Origin: Sweltsa coloradensis
Taxonomy: Eukaryota > Arthropoda > Insecta > Plecoptera > Chloroperlidae
Reading direction: 5' to 3'
Length of the DNA: 64,000 nt
Assembly (NCBI GenBank): GCA_024449915.1
Contig: JAMZAV010001436.1
Coordinates: forward strand, 62,001-126,000
The notes under the pieces are model-generated. The model was not told the origin of the DNA, did no database searches, and was given only the letters and a program-made list of their open reading frames with translations. The position numbers and the translations under genes are program-made. Of this stretch, positions 23,813 through 36,359 are shown one piece after another; the stretch's first letter is position 1, and every line of letters starts with the position of its first letter.

Positions 23813-24530
23813 ATTGTGAGCGTTACGAGGACGTACATTCCATTTCACTACATGCACTAAAAAATTCCCAATTTTTCTCTTTTTCTTCTTTTTTTCTTTT
23901 CTTTTTTCTTTAAATTTTGTCTGTTTGTCCTTCCATTCCGGTCAAACTGATACTTCTAATTGAATGAATTTTATGAAGGCTTCCAGTTTTTGAGGCAATC
24001 GAAAAATTATTTCTCATTAAATCGCAATTTACGATTTTATTTCATTTTTGAAAACTTTTCAACTTTATAAAACTCTATCTTTTCGATAATATTGAAATTA
24101 TTGCTAGAAATGTTATTGTAAAAATTAGATATTCTGTGAATTTGAACGTCATTTCTGAAAATATTCTCTGAAATCGATGTTATAAGGTTTTAATGCTTTT
24201 AGAACAATTCTTTGATTATACACCTACAGGCCTTATCCGTTGTAACCATTTTTTCACCAAGAACCTTAAATTTATGAACTAATAGTAGTGTTAAATTTGA
24301 GACAATTCAGAATTCATTCTTATCAAAATTCGCAATTTCGATTATTTTCTTTTTTTACTTTACAATTAATTTACAAAGAGATTAAAGTTAATTTTTTATT
24401 TGTTTATTTATTTTAAAAAATTCAACTAGTATGATTTTTTCCACAGAACAGAAATCCGCATAACACATGGCAGCTCAATGCACCAATTACGCTCATCCAA
24501 CAACGCGGCGGGACTTAAGCGTTTTCCTAG
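23813..24530 (+). mobile_element. Helitron-like element, subfamily A (718 bp)
   Basis: The degenerate 5' end GTGAGCGTTACGAGG is followed by CATTCCATTTCACTACATG, matching the 5' segment of other copies. The 3' region CACATGGCAGCTCAATGCAC leads into CGCTCATCCAACAACGCGG, the hairpin AACGC...GCGTT and TTTTCCTAG at 24530. The core is diverged. The intact 3' end with a worn 5' end suggests an old copy. Confidence 0.7.
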
Positions 24531-25589
24531 TTTAGCCAACTTCATGGACGTTTTCGTTATAAAGGTTTAAAATGGTAGGGAATCTATAATGCGTGTATAG
24601 TCTGAACATAGGCGCCACACCTTCCTTATTGACAATGCTCAATGGCAAAAACACGAGAACCAACTGTTTTTCATGTAATAAACCAATTTCTAGATCTCCC
24701 GATTATCTGCCAATTATCGTCCCAGCTGTAATTACAGCCTGTGGATGTGCGCGCTACGCTCTTCGCAGGGGCTGGGCTTCGCGCGACCTTGCCTCATTGT
24801 TTTGTTTCTAGATAGGTGTAAAACTAGGTTATTTGCCGCCAGGGTTTGAGTGGTCGATCGCGGAATGTCGGTGAAATTTATAGTGAAGAATTCCACCTTG
24901 AGAAAACTATAAGATGCAGATTTACAATTAATTTTATTTCCTTGGGATGTCACGTCCTACAATCTTACGATCAGGATCAAGGCAATAAAAATGTCATTAT
25001 CTAGATTTAAAAAAAGCTTGGTTTAGTTTATAATTTGATATCGTAAATCCGACGAAACGGGTCCGGTTTGCAAATTCTCAATTAACTACTAAAATTGAAT
25101 GATAACTGAAATAAAAAGGTGTGGTAGCTAAATATATGAACATGTCTAGGAAATGTATGTGCTTTAGTTTCTTTAATAAAATGCTATTCATTTAATAAAT
25201 TATAATAAGATATTTGAAATCCCACTGTTCGTTTGAGCATGACTAAATTGGGCATGCTTGAATGAAATAAAAACAATGCATAACTTATGTCCTAACCTAC
25301 ATAACCATCGATCACCACCACAAAATATGTTCATTACATTTAGCTGCTTTCTCTTTGTAATATATAGCATTACAACTGGTTATTTTTTGTGAACCAAATC
25401 AAGGCAGATATTCCAATTTATTTAGTTTACTTGACATTTGGATTTTATTAAATAAAAAGAATCCTTGAAATATAACGTAACCATCACATTTTTCTTTTAT
25501 TTAACATAAACTTGTTTTGGAACAAATGGTGTATTTTTATCCATGTTAGTTTATTATCAAACCAAATGTACATTTTAATTTTTTTTCTT
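24531..25589. other. unrecognised sequence
   Basis: A slightly GC-richer patch at 24740-24800 (GTGCGCGCTACGCTCTTCGC) is unassigned. The rest is AT-rich. Confidence 0.4.
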
Positions 25590-25710
25590 GGAAAAACCTG
25601 CCCAGGGTGCAATGCATGCCCCTCTTCAGGTGTCTAACTAGGTATTCTGGAATGTAGATTATTGCGAAGGGAATTTCCGAGGGCTGTTCAAGAGAATTCA
25701 ATCATTTGCG
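25590..25710 (-). mobile_element. SINE fragment (family S)
   Basis: On the minus strand this contains the 3' half of the SINE: CAGCCCTCGGAAATTCCC, ACACCTGAAGAGGGGCATG and CACCCTGGGCAGG. The tRNA-like head is absent, so the copy is 5'-truncated. Confidence 0.7.
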
Positions 25711-27583
25711 TTCGTCTAATTCTAAAGGACTGAAGGAAACCTCGAATATAAACTTTCAGTTAGGATTGCCAGTCAGGATTAAATTTTATATTTCAGACAA
25801 ATACCAATCCATTACTCAGGCGAGTTTTATTTTTGAGATCATGGATCGATTGAAATATCAATCTTATTATAATTCTGGTATGTTTTATGATTGATAATGG
25901 TTCATTTTGTATTAAATGAGTCATTTAATATTGAGTATTTAAATTTAATTAAATGTAGGGGTGGTGTTCGATGCCCCGGTATGTTCGTACTTTCTAATAT
26001 TCTCTAAATAGCTTTAATTCATATGCTCTGATCTTATTTTGATCTAAACGCTAAATTCCTAAGGGGCTTGGAATGAGCCATTCATTTTGAATTTTAACAG
26101 GTTGGACATCGATAAACGTAGATAATAAAAATCCCATTCTTAAAATTGGATCAAATATATTTATTTATCCTAGCCGAGATTGGCAAGGTACACATTACTG
26201 ATAAGATAATCAATGTTAAATCAAAGTGAAACCATGAACACAATATCACTGCATTCTGATACTTGAGAGTCACGAACTAGACAACCTGGTAAAATAACGA
26301 TGCAGACTGAAAAGTGTAAACGTCTAATAAGCCTGTCCACATAATATTATAATGTACTTTATGGATGCATGAAATGGTTGACTTTTGCTATAAAATAAAA
26401 GCTATAAACGTTTTCTTCCACAGTGAATTCAATAAATTAATGCCAACCCATCTGAGCCGAATGCCTGGGCTTCTTCTCTGGATATCGCCCAATTGCATGC
26501 ATGGTCAGGGCCACATGCTGATCGAAGGTCGTAAACCAACAGTATCTGAAACCAGTGCTAAAACTGCTTCACAACAAGAATACCTCAATTATTATTAACT
26601 ATATGAATTATCATTTTGAGATATATGTAGATAGAGTTAAATGTGTGCACAATTTAATTTTATCTAGGATTGTAGTTTATTTTATAAAATTCCAATTTAA
26701 GGTGGAATGGACACCATAAGGCGTAAAGATGGTTGGGTAAGCTGAGGCCAACTTTTTACGATTGTGAATATTCATTTTAAAATTGCTTGAGTGCCAAATC
26801 CAGCGAATTTAACAAACATTCTGGACCACTTTTCGACCTGTAATTATCACCCGAAAATGTTGAAACTTGTTTGTTCACAAAGGATGATCATGTAGTGTCT
26901 CGAGAACATTTCAACATTTCATATGATTATTGGCCCCGATGTACAAAAAAAGTGTTTTGAGGCCTATTTTCGGCGAGTAACTAAAACAAAATAAACGATG
27001 TTTTGACATTATTGTGCTCCGATAGTGAAAAATACCAATTCTAGCGTGGCATATTAGGACAATTAAACCACAGCTTCACAGAGCTTCTAGAGTAAACCTC
27101 TGATCCTGCATTAAACCTGTTTGCCGGAAGTGAAGAACCTGGTTCGGAGACGCAGCGGAAATAGGTTTTCCAAAGCTATTATTAGTCTACAACGCTTCAA
27201 TTGCGTTTATGAAAACCTCCTCAAGGCGTTATATAACACTTGGCGATCTACTGCAGACATTGTTGTTGTCCAGCTAGTTTTTCCAAGGTTACAGATTGGT
27301 GCACTCAATTTCGATCACGTGATCATAAAAACATTCGAAGTGACTTGGAAATGGCCTAAGGGGAAACCGTCGCTTTCAAGATATGTAATTTGGAATGGAC
27401 TCGATAGTTTCAATGCAATCAACAAAATTATAATATGAAACCTATAGTTTAATTTGTACGACTATTGCACATTCTTTGTACGACTCAAACGTTTCTTTCA
27501 TTTCTATAAGATACAAAAGAAAACAAATAATAATGATAATTTCTTAAAATTGTATGGCTAGCAGTGCTGAATTTAATTATAAT
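25711..27583. other. unrecognised AT-rich sequence
   Basis: Contains ORFs of 62-105 codons (the longest is plus, 27121-27438) with no recognisable domain, start context or splice pattern. Confidence 0.4.
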
Positions 27584-29150
27584 TGGATGAGCGAAGCGAA
27601 GACTTTAGTTTCCTGACCCCCCAAAAAATTTTGCTCGGGTGTTTTTCGTTTGCTTGCTTGTTTGTTTGTTTTTTTGTTTGTTTGTGTTTGTTTGTTTGTT
27701 TGTTTTTTTTTTTTTTTTTTTTTTTCTTCTGTTTGTTGCTCTCTTACGTGGCAAACGGCATATGCGATCTTGATCAAAAATTAGAGGGGACCTTCAAAAT
27801 CTCTAAACTCAGACTTGCTACGTTTTTGGGTACAATCGAAGAAATATTTCTCATGAATATCGTACTTTTACGATTTTTTTTCGATATTTTCGTGCCATTT
27901 GGGCCAATTCTGACCACACGGGTAGGGTTACAACGTTCATATTATACATGGGCATTAAGATTATGGTGATGTAGTACATTTTGAAAGAAAAAGATGGAAA
28001 AGTTAGCCAGAATGTATAGAAATATAGCTTTTATATAAGTTTTATGATTTTTTGTGCGATATTTTTCGTGCCATTTGGGCCAATTGTGACCAAACGGGTG
28101 GGGCTACAACGTTCATTGGATGAGCGAAGCGAAGACTTCAATTTCACCGACCCCCCAAAAAATTTAGCTCGATTGTTTTTTGTTTTTTTGTTTGTTTGTT
28201 TTCCGTCTGTTTGTTCGCTTCTCTACCGGGCAAACGGCATATGCGATCTTGATGAAAATTTGACACGACCTTCGTTTTCTCTGAACTTAGATTTGCCACG
28301 TTTTTGGGTACAACCGAAGAAATATTTCTCGTGGAATATCGTACTTTTACGATTTTTTTCGATTTTTAGTGCGATATTTTCGTGCCGTTTGGGCCAATTC
28401 TGACCAAACGGGTGGGGCTACAACGTTCATATTTCACATGGACATTAAGGTAATGGTGATGTATTGCTTTCTGAAAGAAAAAGTTGAAAAGTTAGCGAGA
28501 ATCGAGAGAAATAAAGCTTTTAATATACGTTTTTTTGACTTTTTGTGCGATATTTTCGTGCCATTTGGGCCAATTCTACCAAACGGGTGGGGCTACAACG
28601 TTCATATTATACATGGACATTAAGGTTATGGTAATTCAGTACCTTTTGAAAGAAAATGTTGAAAAAGTTAGCTAGAATCTATAGAAATATAGCTTTTAAT
28701 GTAAGATTTTTACGTTAAATAATAACAAATTAACAAGAAACAATAAAAACTTGACAACAATCACCTACAATGCGTAGGCAACAAAACAAAAGCACTTGCA
28801 AAAGTAAAGATATCCCACGCAAACTAAAAACTTTAAAAAGCTCATCCATCAACGCGGCGGGACTTTAGCGTTTTCCTAGTATTTTACATGGACATTAAGG
28901 TTATGGTGATGTAGTACCTTTTGAAAGAAAAAGTTGAAAAAGTTAGCCAGAATCCATAGAAATAAAGGTTTTAATACAAGTTTTTACGATCGATAATACC
29001 AATTGACATGTAACAATAAAACTTGAAAACAATCACCTACAATGCGTAGCAGCAAAACAAAGCACTTGCAAAAGTAAAGATATCCCACGCAAACTAAAAA
29101 CTTTAAAAAAGCTCATCTATCAACGCGGCGGGACATTAGCGTTTTCCTAG
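27584..29150 (+). mobile_element. Helitron-like element (subfamily A) interrupted by a nested copy
   Basis: The 5' end TTGGATGAGCGAAGCGAAG is at 27584. The element runs to 28116, is interrupted by the nested copy at 28117-28879, and resumes at 28880 until its own 3' end (GCTCATCTATCAACGCGG, hairpin AACGC...GCGTT, TTTTCCTAG at 29150). The break falls within GGGGCTACAACGTTCAT|ATTTTACATGGACATT, which is continuous in the fragment at 47035-47065, so the reading is direct. The core has tandem units marked by CGTGCCATTTGGGCCAATT and GGGTGGGGCTACAACG. ORFs of up to 128 codons come from the TTTG/poly-T tract and core units and are not conserved. Confidence 0.85.
28117..28879 (+). mobile_element. nested complete Helitron-like element, subfamily A (763 bp)
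   Basis: The 5' end TGGATGAGCGAAGCGAAGAC is at 28117. The 3' end AGCTCATCCATCAACGCGGC, hairpin AACGC...GCGTT and TTTTCCTAG is at 28879. It holds two core units (GCGATATTTTCGTGCC at about 28370 and 28546) and a 3' segment with ACCTACAATGCGTAGG. Insertion left no target-site duplication, as expected of rolling-circle transposons. This copy best defines the subfamily ends. Confidence 0.85.
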
Positions 29151-29268
29151 TATATAAAAAAAATCTACATAATAAAAAATATTAATAAGAATTAGCAATA
29201 TGCAAGAGTTTTTAGGAGTATGTTATGTTGTGATAGTCAAAATAACATTGATTGTATTTTAAGTAAAA

Positions 29269-29961
29269 CTGGAAAACGCTCAAGTCCCGCCGCGTTGATG
29301 GATGAGCTTTTTAAGTTTTGGTATGCGTGGATCTCTTTACTTCTTCAAGTTTCATTGCAAAATCACTTTTGTTAAATTAGGCTAATTTTATATCTAGTAC
29401 TATTGCTATGATTAATAAGAATGTTAAATAACTAGAGGCCCGAAAGACTTGCTTTCTGTACGCATTGTAGGTGAATGTTGTCAAGTTTCTATAATAGTTA
29501 CTTGTTAATTATTGTTATAAACCTAAAAAAACTAAATATTTAAACCTTTATTTCTATGGATTCTGGCTAACTTTTCAACTTTTTCTTTCAAAAGCAACTA
29601 CAGCACCATAACTTTAATGTCCATGTAAATATGAACGTTGTAGCCCAACCGTTTGGTGAGAATCGGCCCAAATGTAACGAAAATATCGAGCTAAAAATCG
29701 AAAAAATCTTTAAAAGTACAATAACATGAGAAATATTTCTTCCGATTGTACCCAAAAAAACTTGGCAGATCTAAGTTCAGAGATTTCAAAGATCCCCTCT
29801 AATTTTCATCAAGATCGCATATGCCGTTTGCCCGGTAGAGAGCTAACAGACAGGCAAAAAAACAAAAAAAAAACAAAACACTCGAGCTATTTTTCTTGGG
29901 GTAACAGAAGTGAAAAAAAATAAACAGAAAGTGAAATTGAAGGCTTTGCTTCGCTCATCCA
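29269..29961 (-). mobile_element. Helitron-like element, subfamily A (693 bp)
   Basis: On the minus strand it runs from TGGATGAGCGAAGCAAAGCC (5', near 29961) to the 3' hairpin. The plus strand at 29271 reads GGAAAACGCTCAAGTCCCGC, then CGCGTTGATGGATGAGC. The terminal CTAG is altered to CCAG. One core unit is present, including CATATGCGATCTTGATG on the minus strand. It lies 118 bp from the preceding copy, in opposite orientation. Confidence 0.8.
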
Positions 29962-30219
29962 CCATTTTTACTTACGTTTTATACCATAATAACATTATTT
30001 TACATATTTTACAGTACATTCATAATTTTTTAAATTTCGATCCCCGTCTAACGGATTCTATCAATTTCTGGATTGATTAGATAACTCACTTTATTGTTAC
30101 AAAGACAGTCGCTAATAGGAACCAGTGGCGGGAATTTTAATCAGATAACATGTTCGCCACCTCAAAATAAAAATTTCAATTTAACAATTACTGTAAATAC
30201 TCTAACTAAAAGTGGCAAA

Positions 30220-33200
30220 CAAATAGTGGAGGGAAGCATAGGGTATGAACTACAGGCCTCACGTTGGCAGCTAAGGTGGAAAGAGGCTATGTATCTGGTA
30301 TCATCGTTCAGTATTGATTCATATATAAACGCATTTCGATGGTGAATCCTTGATATTTCTGTTGAGGAACCGGCATCACTCTAAAAACCAGATGGCCGAC
30401 ACGCTTTCGAATTTAAAACTAGCGTATCTCGTAGTATTTGCCCGATTTCAATTTCAAAGTACCATTCAAAAGGTAAACGATGATATTTCAAATTAATGTA
30501 ACAAATTGTCCAAAAAATCCCATATGTATTGCAGGTAATGTATCGGAGACTCTACCTGTTCTACTTTACACTTGTCTCGTTTATGCGAACGATATTTCAT
30601 AGGTTAAAAGGTTTTAACATTTTCTTAGTTGCATTTTTTGGTAGATTATTTCTATATTTGTTCATAATGAATCCAGTGCCTTTATTTTCTGACAATTATA
30701 GCCTGAGTTTTATATGGCATTGAAGGCGATGGCAGGTGTAGATAGAATATATTCTACTGACTGTGATGATCTTTATGTTTCAATAACAATTTTGTCGACT
30801 GTGACCAATTGGTGAACACACTTAGATATTTGGGTATAAGATCGATTCGTTATGAACCGAACTTAAAACAATTTTGAATGGGTAATTTCGATTGTTTACG
30901 AACCCTTCCCTGGGCCAAAAACACAGATGGCCGACCGTCATGACATTTTAACTCAAAATCTTTAAACGTATTCGCCGAGTTCATTCATAAAGTACCATTG
31001 AAAAGGTCAATAAAAGAGCTACAAATGATATATCAACAAATTGTTCCCATAAAGTTTTAATTTGTTTTTAAGTTATGTTCTGGTTTGATATTTTTTCAGT
31101 GTGTATTTTTAACGATTTTTCAGAAGCACAATAGCGAAACAAAACCTATGAATGGAGGTATCATCGATTCGTTTTGACCGTGGTGATTTACCAATTTTTG
31201 ATGGTAAAAATTCGTTTTTTTACTGAGCCTTCCATGGCAAAAACACAGATTGGCCGCGCCAATGAACCTTTGACGTCGCATATACATTAAAGTATATATC
31301 CGATTTTTTAAAATTTACGTACATACGCCGTTGTGAAAAGGTAGCTACAAAATAGATACCTCCTATATAATATTTTGGTGAAACATATAAATATTTACTG
31401 AGTTTATGTTACAAAAACTTAAATTTTTTACCACACTCGTCATCGGTAATGGAACACTTATCGGCGTCATATATTTACATGACAAACGTTTTGATATGTT
31501 TTTGGCTTGTTTATCCGTAAGCAAGATCTCTTTATTATCATGGTCCTTACTTTATCTGTTCCCGACAAAGTCTGCTCCCCGAGTATAATGTATTGAAGCC
31601 GACGGCCTGTGTCACTGAATAAAATATGCACTCTGATTATTTTGATCTTGAATGTGTCTAACAACATTTTCGTCAGAGGCACAATAATTGATTGAAAGGA
31701 TTGATGTATTGTATCAATAGATTCGTTATGAAACGTATCCTTTAACAAATTTTGATGATTACCCGTCGCAAAAAACAATATGCTCAAAAAACTTTGTAGC
31801 TTACCTATTTTTTCTTAAGCAGTAATTGACCAGATTCATTTCACAGGTACGGTTGAAAGGTACTAAAAGGAGCAAAAGTATAAATATTTGCAATTTTTAC
31901 GAAACTTTTATTTTACTGAGGTTATCTGTTACTACACTCAATGTTCACGTTATAAAACAAATATAACGTATATATGTATATATTTTGTTAACCTTTTGTT
32001 TTATATCCGTTATAGCGACTTTGACGCTGTTATTTTGGTACCCTCTATAGAACAATGAATTAATAAAAGTGTCTTCCACCGTGGATTCAACCCGGTGACC
32101 AGATTGGAAGAGTATACATTGCAGTCTAGTTCGCCGATTCAACCCCGGTGAGGTATTTTTTTTTAAATTTCTGCTTCATATAAGGCTAATTTTTTTGTGT
32201 TTTTTGAGATTTTGTCGTGCCGACATTATGTCATACTGTAATCTCTGCCATCTGGTCCCGGTTCATCACCGGTGGAAGTCTTTTATTAATTTTCTGTCTA
32301 TGGTACCAACATAACAGCGGCTAAAGTCGCTTACCATAAACTACAAGGTTACAAAATATATGCATATATATGTTAACTATTTGTTACATAACTGATAACA
32401 ATCGAGTGTAGTACAGATAACCTCAGTAAATATAACAAGTCTCGTAAAAATTGCAAATTTATACTATTTTTGTCCGTAAATTACTGTCCAACGGTACCTT
32501 TGAAATGAATCTGTCAATTATCTTAGAAAGTACATGACGTAAACTTCAAGTTTTTTTCGGGCGGCTCATCTTGTTTTTGTTTGCGCTGGTACCTCTCAAA
32601 TGTTAAGTCGTTTTTCATACGAATCGTGAGTGATACCGATACTCAATCCTCTTTCCTTGCAATTACTTGTGTCCTCTACGAAATGTGGTTAAACATCACG
32701 AATCCAAATACTCGATAGCATATTATTCTTTCACATGCCGTCGCTTCAAATACATTATCTCGGGTGTATTTTGTCGGAACTACGTAAAGTAAGGACTCAT
32801 TGAATACACATAAGAGATATGCTACGGATAACAAGCCAAAACTATATCAACGTTTTTGTCATGGTAAATATATGCGCCAATAGTTCCCTACCGGATGACG
32901 AGTGGTGTAATACTTAAGTTTTGTAACGACTTCACTAATTTAATAGTATTCAACTAAAATGATAATATTTATTGTTTATTTCTCTTTTATATACCTTTTC
33001 AACGGTATACTACAATTAAAAATCGATATATAGCTTAATGATATGCGAGTCCAAGTTCATTGGCGCGGCCATCTTGTTTATTTGGCCAGGGTGTGAGAGG
33101 CCTACATAAAAATCGAAATTTTTCCCATCAAAAATTGTACAATCAATTGGTGTGCAAACCATCGATGTTTGTGATACCCATGTATAAGTTGTTTCACCTA

Positions 33201-34035
33201 TTGTGCTCTGAAAAATCGTTGAAAACATGTAATAATCTCAAAAAAATGTACAAATGTGCCTTGAAACAATAAACTTTCTGGGAAAATTTTTTGATTAATA
33301 TCTTTGTAGGCTCTTTTTTATGACCTGATTCATGGTACCTTTAATGTGAATCGGCGAAATCGTTTAAAGATTTTGTATTAAAATGTTCAGTGACGCAGGC
33401 CTCTTGTTTTTTGCCCAGGGAAGGTCTCATAAAAAATACGAAATTTACCCATTCATACGAATCGATTGAATACTCAAATATCTAATTGTTTCCCAATTGG
33501 CCTCGACAAAATGGTCTTTTGAAACATAAAGATCTACACGTATTAGCTATTTCCAGCTACACTGCCATCGCTATCATTCCCATTAAACTCATGCTTAATT
33601 GTCAGAAATTAATGCATGGATTCATTATAAACACATGCAAATAATCTACCAAAATGCAACTTATAAAATGTAAACCTTTTTTACCATAAATTCGTTCCTA
33701 ACAGTAAAGTGTAAAGTTATTAGTTATAGTTTTTTTGATACATAACCTCAACATATGGATTTTGTGAAATTTGTTAGGGCCTACTATTAATTTAAATTTC
33801 TATCTTTACCTTTCGAATGGTACCATTTGCGAAATTGAAATCGGTTTAAATACTTACGAAGATACCTTAGTTTAATTCTAAAGCGGCGTCCATCTTGTTT
33901 TGATTATGGCCGGTCTCAGCCAAAATTCAGACTCTCCCATCGAATTGGGTTTATCTATGATCAATCCGATATCGATTGATACCTAATACATAGCTCTTTC
34001 ACCTTTTCGGCACGGAATTAACTATGCTCCCGCTA
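30220..34035. repeat. giant diverged palindrome (about 3.8 kb) with repeat-built arms
   Basis: The left arm (about 30220-32107) and right arm (about 32248-34035) are reverse complements. Examples: CTTCCACCGTGGATTCAACC near 32070 against GGTTCATCACCGGTGGAAG near 32260; GAGGTTATCTGTTACTACAC near 31918 against GTGTAGTACAGATAACCTC near 32407; GGCTATGTATCTGGTATC near 30285 against GATACCTAATACATAGC near 33978. A marker similar to AACACAGATGGCCG occurs in the left arm at about 30388, 30917, 31237 and 31770. Its complement is in the right arm at about 32575, 33063, 33395 and 33885, giving mirrored spacings of about 530/320/530 and 490/330/490 bp. The arms are therefore themselves tandemly built, as in Drosophila foldback elements. 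No transposase is seen. Confidence 0.7.
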
Positions 34036-35789
34036 CTACAGAATATTAGACACACACAATTCAAGCATTTTTCGCAAAAAACAATCTATACCTGATAAGA
34101 AATCATACTTTTTATATTTGATATAAACTATAAGATGAATAAAAGAGTGGTTGCGTTGTCCAGACCAACATCATGGTATAGGAATTAAATCTCGGTCGTT
34201 GTTGGGGCGGATAACACATCTATACCACATCTGGAGCGCTGCAATCTGTGGTGAAGATTCCACGTGCACCAATTCTTTGTAAGTCTGAGCACTGCACTTA
34301 TATAATTGAAGTCTTGTTATAGAAATTTTGAACAATACACGCCAACCTCGCACTATATTATGAATCTTGCTTTTCAAATTCCGACAACTATAATTTTCCG
34401 AACGGCATCCTAAAATCTTAACACCTTTTCCTTCGACCGATTTCAAAGTGTAATGAAAGTCGTATCACAAATTTTGTCACAAACGCATGTGTATTTACTA
34501 TTTTTTTACCTGTTTTTTGAGAAGTATATTTTGACATTTTTCTTGAAAAAACATTTTACCAGTTTTTGGGAGTGATAGAAGAACTACATTTTCACAGTTC
34601 TATGTGTTTGATTATTGTACTTAAAACATCTCTATTATTATATTTTTTTAAATGTGGTCTGAAATTGATTAGGGTCACTTCTTCGTGTTTTATTTTTTGA
34701 AATTTACAGCATAATTTTTTACGTTGAAATTTGGACCTGAAATTAAATTTCCATTATTTATTTAGTAATTTTACATTCAATTTCAATTTTATTATGACAA
34801 ACTGTACATTTTATATTACAACACAATTTTTAGTGTGTGTGTCCTTTAGCTAAATCAAATCAAGGTTACTAATACTTGATAAATACCAAGAAATTATAAT
34901 AATATGTAATACATTGTAAATAACAATTATTGAAAAGTAATAAAATAAGGTAAAAACAAGTAATAACAGGAATTTCTGTGAGTGTATCATTAAGGTAATC
35001 AATAAGACAATAGTAGGCTTTTAGAATTAAAGTTTGTTTTAATTTATGTTTGAAACGGGTAACAAGAAATTCTTAGTAATCCATGGCTTAGGTACGTCAA
35101 AGCATTGTCAAAATTAAAATACAACAATAATCGTAAATACTATCTGAGTTCTTACATTGTGGTTTATTTTTTGACATTATACTTTTGTTATTTTCTACCA
35201 ATGTTGTTAAATTGATTTAATATAAACAATATTAATGTGTTCACCTTGTTTTCATTGTTACTAGATAATATGTTAGTCTATACCCCTATTTTTCTCCAAA
35301 ATATCTCCATTACGTATATACTATAACCAGTAAATCGTTTTTGGTTCGTTCTAAACGTCATAGGTCCACCAATCACAACCAAGCTGATACATCCCACTGC
35401 ATTACACAATGCTATATACTCTAGTCTAGTAGAAACTAGCAGAACAAAACGAAGCAAAGCAGAACGCTGTATACGGATAAGCATTGTCTTCCAAGTTTCA
35501 TTTACAAAACGCCAAGAAACAATTTATGTTTAATTCGCATCCAATTTTGCACATCCAAGAGTAAATAGACAATAAATTATCCAAGTTGGTTCTCGAAATC
35601 CTCAGCAGATGTCGCGCACATCAATTTATAGTTACTGACACAAATACCACAAAAGGTCTTCTTAAAAAATCTAAAAAAGTATAAAGGAATCTTTTTTGAA
35701 ATCCCTAAAAGGTTGTGAATTCTTTATAGGTTTTGTTATTTTGTTTTTCCCCATCTGTCCGGCGTATTTCTGTTGGCGCGTGCGCGCTC
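34036..35789. other. unrecognised AT-rich sequence
   Basis: Contains a 91-codon minus ORF (34171-34446) with no motif that I recognise. The remainder is AT-rich. Confidence 0.4.
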
Positions 35790-36356
35790 GGCTCGCTGGC
35801 TTGCCCTTATTTGACGCACACAGTCGCCCCGTCAAACATCAAAAACAATTGCTTGACCAAATCTGAAAGGCGAGTTAGCGGGTAATATATGCACCTCAAT
35901 CGAGGGTGATTCGTCCCAATATGGCGAAAGATTGTCCGCGCTCGACAGATCTTAACAAAGGGATCCGACAAACTCTTGCATACTTCGCTCTGGTAACTTT
36001 ACACTATACAAGACTCGATCTCTGTAAAGAATGCAATCATAAAAACTCTCATTTAAGCTAGATGAGATAATTAGAATTCTACTCGGTTTATTATAAACAA
36101 ACTGAAATAACTTACTAGCGGAGAAAGATCTAAATCTTCTCTAATTGGTAGTTTTTCAGTGTGTGTTTTAAAATAGCTTTTAGGCCTACACAATTTACCA
36201 GTGATTTACCTCAAACCTACTTAATTTAACAAATATGGCTAATACACGTTTAACACTATTATTATGCAATGTAAATTGTGGATATAAAAACACAAATAAC
36301 TATGCATGGCTCGCTGGCTTGCCCTTATTTGACGCAAACAGTCGCCCCGTTAAACA
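35790..36356 (+). repeat. pair of 48-bp direct repeats about 515 bp apart
   Basis: GGCTCGCTGGCTTGCCCTTA followed by TTTGACGCACACAGTCGCCC occurs at about 35794-35841 and, with two or three changes, at about 36308-36356. The repeat is GC-rich against its surroundings and can fold on TTTGACG/CGTCAAA. The second copy ends directly at the Helitron-like element at 36360. The origin is unknown. Confidence 0.75.
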
Positions 36357-36359
36357 TAA

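Noticed and set aside
27583..28403. ORFs of 119-128 codons rich in Phe and Cys
   Set aside because: They run through the TTTG/poly-T tract and core of non-autonomous Helitron-like elements and are not preserved between copies.
35794..35841. rRNA fragment (TTTGACGGGGCGAC-like on the minus strand recalls a 28S segment)
   Set aside because: The resemblance does not continue on either side; no further rRNA sequence is visible.
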